From: Acidobacteriota bacterium
GTDB lineage: Bacteria; Actinomycetota; Acidimicrobiia; Acidimicrobiales; UBA8190
Assembly (NCBI GenBank): GCA_028872975.1
Contig: JAGWNV010000135.1
Location: forward strand, 1 to 7,131
Reading direction: 5' to 3'
Length of the DNA stretch: 7,131 nt
The position numbers and the translations under genes are program-made. Position 1 is the stretch's first letter. Every line of letters begins with the position of its first letter. Shown one piece after another: positions 1 to 4,616 of the stretch. The notes under the pieces are model-generated. The model was not told where the DNA came from. It saw only the letters and a list, made by a program, of their open reading frames with translations, and made no database searches.

Positions 1-259
1 CGCCCATGGCCGTCTCGTATTCCTTGCCGGCGAAGTAGGGCGGCGAGGTCACCACGAGCGCCACCGAGTCGCCGTCGACCTCGCCCATCTGCCGGGCGTC
101 GCCGGCCACGAGCTTGGCCTCGATGGGGGAGCGGACGACGGTGTCGTCGTCGCTCAGCACCGGGGGGCTGAAGCGGGAGTAGAAGCCGCTCGAGTCGTGG
201 GACTCCCGTCGGCCCACGCCGAAAGCCGACGTGGAGGTGGGGCGGCGGCGGGTGCTCAC
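1..259 (-). CDS. DNA methyltransferase (N4-cytosine/N6-adenine type), N-terminal part, cut by left edge
   Basis: This is the first 86 codons of a site-specific DNA methyltransferase, read on the minus strand and continuing past base 1. The catalytic motif IV, TSPPY, is visible at residues 71-75 (bases 35-49), followed by FAGKEYE. Before it comes a LVAGDARQM segment and a hydrophobic strand (SVALVV), the usual lead-in to this motif. In these enzymes the SPPY loop holds the target amino group while S-adenosylmethionine donates the methyl. Motif IV so close to the N-terminus suggests the beta-type motif order, with the AdoMet-binding motif later; this is inferred from the family. I chose the GTG at 257-259 because a GGAG lies about 10 bases upstream and because the segment SAFG-GRRESHD-FY resembles N-termini of related methyltransferases from memory. 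A GTG at 215-217 is the alternative. No restriction enzyme is visible, so orphan versus restriction-modification cannot be decided. It lies about 125 bases downstream of the thiolase gene on the same strand. Confidence 0.85.
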   Translation of the reverse strand, partial: MSTRRRPTSTSAFGVGRRESHDSSGFYSRFSPPVLSDDDTVVRSPIEAKLVAGDARQMGEVDGDSVALVVTSPPYFAGKEYETAMG

Positions 260-319
260 CGCGGCGCTGCTCCTGCGTGGCGGAGGGCCGCCCCCGAGGT
301 GCTCATGGGACCACAGGAT

Positions 320-351
320 GGTACCGGGGTGTGTCGCCCACCCCGGGGACC
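320..351 (-). terminator. GC-rich hairpin after the thiolase gene, possible terminator
   Basis: CCGGGGTG (324-331) and CACCCCGG (339-346) form a perfect 8-bp inverted repeat with a 7-base loop. Outside a small internal loop, GGT (320-322) can also pair with ACC (349-351). It sits about 32 bases past the thiolase stop codon and before the methyltransferase start. No T-run follows on the minus strand, so it would be a U-less GC hairpin of the kind proposed for actinobacteria. It could instead be an mRNA-stabilising 3' stem. A TACCAT box (318-323, minus) overlaps its edge and might serve as a weak -10 for the methyltransferase. Confidence 0.4.
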
Positions 352-396
352 GGTCAGGCCGGGGCCGGACCGCCCGGCGCCGGTCAGGCCAGGGCC
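351..396. repeat. Short direct repeat spanning the end of the thiolase gene
   Basis: Bases 351-366 and 381-396 match at 15 of 16 positions (cggtcaggcc[a/g]ggggcc-like units, 30 bases apart). The right copy contains the last codons and the stop codon of the thiolase gene. The left copy lies just downstream of the gene. It looks like a small local duplication, or convergence in a GC-rich stretch. No function is evident. Confidence 0.45.
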
Positions 397-1568
397 TTCA
401 CCACCATGGCGTCGCCCTGGCCGCCCCCGCCGCACAGGGCGGCGGCGCCGAGGGTGGCGCCCCGGCGCCGGAGCTCGCCCAGGAGGGTGAGGACCAGCCG
501 GGTGCCGGACATGCCGATGGGGTGGCCCAGGGCGATGGCGCCGCCGTTCACGTTCGTCACGTCCTCGCCGATCCCGAGGTCGCGCATGGAGGCGATCCCC
601 ACCGCCGCGAAGGCCTCGTTGATCTCGAACAGGTCGACGTCGGCCACGGACCTGCCGGCCTTGTCGAGGGCCTGGCCGATGGCGGCCGAGGGCTGGAGGA
701 GGAGCGAGGCGTTGGGGCCGGCCACCTGGCCGTAGCTGACCACCTCGCCCAGGGGCCGGGCGCCGAGGGCCTCGGCCTTGGCCCGGGACATGACCACCAC
801 CGCCGCCCCCCCGTCGGAGATCTGGCTGGCGTTGCCGGCCGTGATCGTGCCCGACTTGTCGAAGGCGGGCCTGAGGCTCCCGAGGGACTCGGCCGTCGTG
901 CCCGGGCGGACCCCCTCGTCGGTGTCGACGACCACCGGGTCGCCCTTGCGCTGGGGCACCGCCACCGGGGTGATCTCGTCGGCGAACCGGCCGTCCTTGA
1001 TGGCCGCCGCCGCCCGGTCGTGGCTGAGGGCGGAGAAGGCGTCCTGGTCCTCCCGGCTGACCTTGGCCTCCTTGTTGTACTGCTCGGTGCCGAGCCCCAT
1101 GGCGCAGTGGTCGAACTGGCAGTAGAGGCCGTCGTACATCATCGAGTCGACGAGGGTGCCGTCGCCGAGGCGGTAGCCGGCCCGGGCGTCGGGCAGCAGG
1201 TGGGGGGCCTTCGTCATCGACTCCATCCCCCCGGCCACCACCACCTCGGCCTCGCCGGCGCCGATGAGGAGGTCGGCCAGGTAGATGGCGTTCAAGCCGG
1301 ACAGGCAGACCTTGTTGACGGTGGTGGCCGGCACCGACATGGGGATCCCCGCCTTGGTGGCGGCCTGGCGGGCGGTGATCTGGCCCTGGCCGGCCTGGAG
1401 GACCTGACCCATGAAGACGTAGTCGACGGCGTCGGGCGAGACCCCGGCCCGCTCCAGGGCGGCGGCGATGGCGAAGCCGCCGAGGTCCATGGCGCTGAAC
1501 CCGGCCAGCGCCCCCGACAGCTTGCCGATGGGGGTGCGGGCGCCTGCGACGATCACCGATCCGGGCAT
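384..1568 (-). CDS. fadA4: Acetyl-CoA C-acetyltransferase (thiolase), FadA4-like
   Basis: This 394-residue thiolase is full length for the family (about 390-400). Thiolases condense two acetyl-CoA to acetoacetyl-CoA or cleave 3-ketoacyl-CoA with CoA, in the cytoplasm, usually as tetramers. The nucleophilic cysteine is Cys88 in VNKVCLSGL. The NEAF motif is at 317-320, the histidine motif GHPIG at 348-352 (His349), and the second catalytic cysteine is Cys379 in LCGGGGQG, so all key residues are present. GMESMTKAPHLL near residue 114 and the overall pattern resemble mycobacterial FadA4 and short-chain acetoacetyl-CoA thiolases (PhaA/AtoB type) more than long-chain FadA; this is recalled, not searched. 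The ATG at 1566-1568 has a GGAGG seven bases upstream. The gene is divergent from ccr. Acetoacetyl-CoA is the entry to crotonyl-CoA, so a role feeding the ethylmalonyl-CoA route is likely, though beta-oxidation cannot be excluded. Confidence 0.95.
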   Translation of the reverse strand: MPGSVIVAGARTPIGKLSGALAGFSAMDLGGFAIAAALERAGVSPDAVDYVFMGQVLQAGQGQITARQAATKAGIPMSVPATTVNKVCLSGLNAIYLADLLIGAGEAEVVVAGGMESMTKAPHLLPDARAGYRLGDGTLVDSMMYDGLYCQFDHCAMGLGTEQYNKEAKVSREDQDAFSALSHDRAAAAIKDGRFADEITPVAVPQRKGDPVVVDTDEGVRPGTTAESLGSLRPAFDKSGTITAGNASQISDGGAAVVVMSRAKAEALGARPLGEVVSYGQVAGPNASLLLQPSAAIGQALDKAGRSVADVDLFEINEAFAAVGIASMRDLGIGEDVTNVNGGAIALGHPIGMSGTRLVLTLLGELRRRGATLGAAALCGGGGQGDAMVVKALA

Positions 1569-1575
1569 GGAGGAG

Positions 1576-1580
1576 CCTCC
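1576..1580 (-). promoter_or_regulatory. Ribosome binding site of the thiolase gene
   Basis: Minus-strand GGAGG lies 7 bases before the ATG, the only strong Shine-Dalgarno sequence in the window, and supports the chosen start. The same bases can pair with the CTCC next to the ATG (GGAG-GCTC-CTCC, 4 bp with a 4-base loop), so the site may be partly masked. Confidence 0.75.
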
Positions 1581-1593
1581 GGGAGGACACTGG

Positions 1594-1612
1594 GGCGACC
1601 CCGCTGGTCGCC
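1594..1612. promoter_or_regulatory. Perfect 7-5-7 inverted repeat upstream of the thiolase gene, possible operator or 5' UTR hairpin
   Basis: GGCGACC (1594-1600) and GGTCGCC (1606-1612) are exact inverted copies with a 5-base spacer. The dyad lies just downstream of the proposed thiolase -10 box and 14 bases upstream of the Shine-Dalgarno sequence. That is a normal place for a repressor operator, or for a stem at the start of the mRNA. The binding protein is unknown. Confidence 0.4.
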
Positions 1613-1623
1613 TGCTGGCCGTC

Positions 1624-1629
1624 AGTCTA
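1624..1629 (-). promoter_or_regulatory. Possible -10 box of the thiolase promoter
   Basis: TAGACT on the minus strand fits the actinobacterial TANNNT -10 pattern. Transcription would start near 1616-1617, giving a leader of about 48 bases. The region 17 bases upstream reads GGACGG, only a weak match to a -35 box. In such GC-rich DNA TANNNT is uncommon, but one match is modest evidence. Confidence 0.35.
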
Positions 1630-1643
1630 CGAGGACGCTGCGA

Positions 1644-1670
1644 GGGCCGTCCTCGCCGCCGGCACGGCCC
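1644..1670. promoter_or_regulatory. Perfect 7-13-7 inverted repeat in the centre of the divergent region, possible operator
   Basis: GGGCCGT (1644-1650) and ACGGCCC (1664-1670) are exact inverted copies separated by 13 bases, so their centres are about two helical turns apart. The dyad lies between the two proposed -10 boxes and overlaps the -35 zone of the thiolase promoter. A regulator bound here could control both genes. Chance GC-rich palindromes are common, so this is tentative. Confidence 0.3.
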
Positions 1671-1712
1671 GGGGCCGGCTGCCCGCCCTGGGTGGCAGCG
1701 CGGCGGCCGGGG

Positions 1713-1718
1713 TATCGT
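1713..1718 (+). promoter_or_regulatory. Possible -10 box of ccr, suggesting a leaderless mRNA
   Basis: TATCGT fits TANNNT and ends 8 bases before the ccr ATG at 1727. A transcript starting 7-8 bases beyond it would begin at or next to the A of the ATG. No purine-rich Shine-Dalgarno sequence precedes this start, which agrees with leaderless translation, common in actinobacteria. No clear -35 box is seen. Confidence 0.4.
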
Positions 1719-1726
1719 CGTCGGCC

Positions 1727-3064
1727 ATGCACGCCTTCCGAGAGGCCATTCTGGCCGGGGCGGGCGGTGAGGAGCTTGCCGGGCTCGCCCTCCCCGAGGC
1801 CTACCGTGCCGCCTTCGTCCGCCGCGCCGAGGTCGAGATGTTCGCCGGGGTCGACTCGGCCGACAAGGACCCCCGGAAGTCCCTCCACGTCGAGGACGTG
1901 GCCGTCCCCGAGCTCGCCCCCGACGAGGCCTACGTGGCGGTCATGGCCGGAGCCATCAATTTCAACACCGTCTGGACATCGATCTTCGAGCCCCTGCCCA
2001 CCTTCGCCTTCCTCGACCGCCTGGGCAAGGAGAGCCGCTGGGGCGCCCGCCACGCCCTCGACTACCACGTGGTCGGATCGGACTCCTCGGGGGTCGTGGT
2101 CAGGGTGGGCTCGGCCGTGCGCAACTGGAAGCCGGGCGACAGGGTCACCATCCACTGCAACTACGTCGACGACCAGGACCCCTCGGCGCACGACGACTCG
2201 ATGCTGGCCGCCAACCAGCGGATCTGGGGCTTCGAGTCGAACTTCGGGGGCCTCGCCGACCTCACCTTGGTGAAGGCCAACCAGCTCATGCCCAAGCCGG
2301 CCCACCTCACCTGGGAGGAGGCGGCCGTGAGCGCCCTGTGCAACTCCACCGCCTACCGGATGCTCGTGTCGAGAAACGGCGCCCAGATGAAGCAGGGCGA
2401 CCGGGTCCTCGTGTGGGGGGCCTCGGGCGGCCTCGGGGGCTACGCCGTCCAGCACGTCCTGAACGGCGGGGGCATCCCCGTGGGCGTCGTGTCGAGCCCC
2501 GACAAGGCCAAGCTCCTGCACGAGCTCGGCGTGGAGGCCGTCATCGACCGCAAGGCGGCCGGCTACCGGTTCTGGAGCGACGAGCACACCCAGGACGAGT
2601 CGGAGTGGCGCCGGTTCGGCAAGGACGTCCGGTCCCTCGTCGGCGACGACCCCGACATCGTCTTCGAGCACCCGGGACGCCAGACCATGGGCGCCTCGGT
2701 GTTCGCCTGCAAGCGGGGCGGCACGGTGGTCACCTGCGCGGCGACCTCGGGCTACATGATCGAGTACGACAACCGCCACCTGTGGATGAAGCTCAAGACC
2801 ATCAAGGGGTCCCACTTCGCCAACTACCGGGAGGCCTGGGACGCCAACCAGCTCATCTGCCAGGGCAAGGTCGTCCCCACCACCTCGGTCGTCTACCCCC
2901 TCGAGGACGTGGGCGAGGCCGCCTACCAGGTCCACCACAACCTGCACGAGGGCAAGATCGGCGTGCTCTGCCTGGCCCCCGAGGAGGGGCTCGGCGTCGA
3001 GGACCCCGAACTGCGGGCCAAGGTGGGCGAGGACCGGATCAACGCCTTCCGGAGGCACGGGTGA
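1727..3064 (+). CDS. ccr: Crotonyl-CoA carboxylase/reductase
   Basis: This 445-residue cytoplasmic enzyme of the medium-chain dehydrogenase/reductase superfamily reduces crotonyl-CoA with NADPH and fixes CO2 to give (2S)-ethylmalonyl-CoA, the key step of the ethylmalonyl-CoA pathway. The N-terminal catalytic half includes INFNTVWTSIFEP (77-89), YHVVGSDSSGVV (113-124) and IWGFESNFGG (166-175). The nucleotide-binding half has WGASGGLGGYA (230-240) and DEHTQDESEW (285-294). The C-terminal GVLCLAPEEGLGV (412-424) is typical. The four residues shown to bind CO2 in the Kitasatospora enzyme (Asn81, Phe170, Glu171, His365) have counterparts at Asn80, Phe169, Glu170 and His363, so a true carboxylase is expected rather than a plain enoyl reductase. 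Length and both ends match the family, supporting the ATG at 1727. It overlaps the epimerase by 4 bases and is divergent from the thiolase. It could also supply ethylmalonyl units for polyketides, but no such genes are seen here. Confidence 0.97.
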   Translation: MHAFREAILAGAGGEELAGLALPEAYRAAFVRRAEVEMFAGVDSADKDPRKSLHVEDVAVPELAPDEAYVAVMAGAINFNTVWTSIFEPLPTFAFLDRLGKESRWGARHALDYHVVGSDSSGVVVRVGSAVRNWKPGDRVTIHCNYVDDQDPSAHDDSMLAANQRIWGFESNFGGLADLTLVKANQLMPKPAHLTWEEAAVSALCNSTAYRMLVSRNGAQMKQGDRVLVWGASGGLGGYAVQHVLNGGGIPVGVVSSPDKAKLLHELGVEAVIDRKAAGYRFWSDEHTQDESEWRRFGKDVRSLVGDDPDIVFEHPGRQTMGASVFACKRGGTVVTCAATSGYMIEYDNRHLWMKLKTIKGSHFANYREAWDANQLICQGKVVPTTSVVYPLEDVGEAAYQVHHNLHEGKIGVLCLAPEEGLGVEDPELRAKVGEDRINAFRRHG

Positions 3065-3483
3065 GCGACGGGGCCCCGGCGCCGCTGCTCACCGAGGTGG
3101 ACCACGTGGCCATCGCCGTGGCCGACCTCGAAGCGGCCATCGACTACTACCGGCGCACCTTCGGCGTCACCCCCGTCCACCGGGAGCGGGTGGAGTCCGA
3201 CGGGGTCGAAGAGGCCCTCATCGCCGTGGCCGAGTCCTACATCCAGCTCGTGAGCCCCACCCGACCCGACTCGCCGGTGGCCGGCTTCCTCGAGCGCCGG
3301 GGCGAGGGGCTGCACCACGTCGGCTACCGGGTCACCGACTGCGCCGCCGCCCTCCAGGCCGTGCGCGAGGCCGGGGGCCGGCTCATCGACGAGGTGCCCC
3401 GGCCCGGGTCGCGGGGCACCACCGTCGCCTTCGTCCACCCCAAGGGCGCCCTCGGGACCCTGATCGAGCTGGTCCAGGAGTAG
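3061..3483 (+). CDS. mce: Methylmalonyl-CoA/ethylmalonyl-CoA epimerase
   Basis: This 140-residue protein of the vicinal oxygen chelate (glyoxalase-like) fold, usual length for the family, interconverts the epimers of methylmalonyl-CoA and, in the ethylmalonyl-CoA pathway, of ethylmalonyl-CoA, using a divalent metal. Two beta-alpha-beta modules are visible: VDHVAIAVADL (13-23) and GLHHVGYRVTD (83-93). Expected metal ligands are His15, Gln62 in YIQLVSP, His86 (or His85) and Glu136 in LIELVQE, matching the His/Gln/His/Glu set known from the Propionibacterium enzyme. The GTG at 3061 overlaps the ccr stop as GTGA, so the two proteins are probably translationally coupled. The product of Ccr is the direct substrate, which makes ethylmalonyl-CoA epimerisation the likely main job. 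Methylmalonyl-CoA may be used as well. Other oxygen-chelate family functions are less likely given length, motifs and neighbour. Confidence 0.93.
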   Translation: MSDGAPAPLLTEVDHVAIAVADLEAAIDYYRRTFGVTPVHRERVESDGVEEALIAVAESYIQLVSPTRPDSPVAGFLERRGEGLHHVGYRVTDCAAALQAVREAGGRLIDEVPRPGSRGTTVAFVHPKGALGTLIELVQE

Positions 3484-3490
3484 CGCCGGC

Positions 3491-4615
3491 TCAGGGCGTG
3501 ACGGCGGTGACGGTGCCGGGGTTGGCCGTGGCGGCCCAGAGCCCGGCGCCGGTCACGACCAGGCGGCGGACCGACCCCGGGAGCGTCACGGTACGACCTT
3601 CGGGACGGCCCGTGGCGGGGTCGAGGGCGCGAAGCGCACCGGTCTCGCCGTCGGCCACCCACAGCTCGCCGTCGAAGACGGCCAGCTGCACGGGGTCGCC
3701 CCCCACGCGGTAGCGGGCCCTGACCACGTCTCGCCGGGGATCGACCCGGGTGACGGTGCCGCCCACGGCGTCGGCCACCCACACGGCGCCGGGCACCGCC
3801 GTCACCCCGATGGGGCCGTTTCCGACCACGACCGGCTTCCACGACAGCGACACCCCCACCGGCGCCGGGGAGATGCGGGTGAGGGTGTCGTTCACACCCG
3901 TGACCCACACGGCGCCGTCCCCGACGGCCACCCGGACGGCGCCCACCCGCGGGGGGAGGGCCACCGAGGCGGTGACGGCCCGGGTCCGGGGGTTCACCAG
4001 GGTCACCGTGGCCGCCGCCAGGCTGGCCACCCACACCCCGCCGGCGCCGGTGGCGAGGGAGACCGGCTCGCCGCCCACCGAGACCGGGGCCCCGATCCGC
4101 CTGCCCGTGGCCGGGTCGACCTCCACCACCGTGTCACCGACGGCGTCGGCGACCCAGATCCTGCCGAAGCCGGCCGCCACCGCCACCGGGCGCTGGGCCA
4201 CGTGGACGGGCCGCCCGGTCCAGGCCCCCGAGGAGGGGTCGAACCGGCGGATGGTGCCGGCACGGTCGTCGACGACCCAGCCGCTGCCGCCGGCGACGGT
4301 GACGTCGGCCGACTCGGCCCGCACCAGGCGCTGGAGGGAGGCGACCGGTGAGGCCGGGGCCGAGGTGCCGGGGGGCGTGAGGAAGCCCGTGTACAGCGCG
4401 ATCCCGGCGACGAGGGCGGCCAGGGCGGCGACGGCCATCACCACGGTCACGGTGGGGAGGCCCCGGTGCTCGGTCTCCTCGGCCCGGCGCTCCTCGGCCC
4501 GGCGGCGGGCCTCGGCGCGGCGCCGGCGCCCGGTCAGCTCCCGGCGGGCCGGAGGCGGGGTGACGGTCGTGGCCCCTCCGGCACGCCGGCGGGCTGACAC
4601 CACGGGGGCGGCCAT
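3491..4615 (-). CDS. Membrane-anchored seven-bladed beta-propeller protein, function unknown
   Basis: This 374-residue protein has three parts. Residues 1-52 are strongly basic (Arg-rich, with a charged helix around 30-50). Residues 53-79 form one transmembrane segment without a signal cleavage site, so the N-terminus should be inside. Residues 95-374 lie outside and form a beta-propeller of the YVTN/NHL/Vgb-like kind. Seven repeats of about 40 residues each carry a WV-(A/V/T)(D/S/G) core: Trp113, 154, 195, 237, 279, 319 and 360, often followed by TV..VDP.TG. The last repeat is short and the first strand around 97-108 can complete it, giving the usual ring closure. No catalytic motif is seen; a ligand- or protein-binding role is likely but unproven. 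The ATG is 1 base after the stop of the LivHM permease, so coupled translation and a related job are likely. The gene ends 7 bases from the convergent epimerase gene. Confidence 0.88.
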   Translation of the reverse strand: MAAPVVSARRRAGGATTVTPPPARRELTGRRRRAEARRRAEERRAEETEHRGLPTVTVVMAVAALAALVAGIALYTGFLTPPGTSAPASPVASLQRLVRAESADVTVAGGSGWVVDDRAGTIRRFDPSSGAWTGRPVHVAQRPVAVAAGFGRIWVADAVGDTVVEVDPATGRRIGAPVSVGGEPVSLATGAGGVWVASLAAATVTLVNPRTRAVTASVALPPRVGAVRVAVGDGAVWVTGVNDTLTRISPAPVGVSLSWKPVVVGNGPIGVTAVPGAVWVADAVGGTVTRVDPRRDVVRARYRVGGDPVQLAVFDGELWVADGETGALRALDPATGRPEGRTVTLPGSVRRLVVTGAGLWAATANPGTVTAVTP

Positions 4616-4616
4616 C

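Noticed and set aside
256..1590. A 444-codon minus-strand frame overlapping the thiolase on the same strand
   Set aside because: It is a shifted reading of the thiolase gene, Arg/Gly/Pro-rich throughout. Only its last 16 codons lie outside the thiolase and are discussed as a possible leader ORF.
231..2273. A 680-codon plus-strand open frame across the thiolase gene and the start of ccr
   Set aside because: It is antisense to the thiolase and out of frame with ccr, with repetitive Gly/His/Asp/Val-rich sequence. High GC removes stop codons from such frames.
1622..3058. A 478-codon minus-strand open frame opposite ccr
   Set aside because: The plus-strand ccr protein is unmistakable and full length; the antisense frame is low-complexity and matches no family I know.
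2338..3483. Long plus-strand frame that would extend the epimerase to 381 residues
   Set aside because: The part before 3061 is out of frame with ccr and Arg/Gly/Pro-rich. The true epimerase has the usual 140-residue length from the GTG at 3061.
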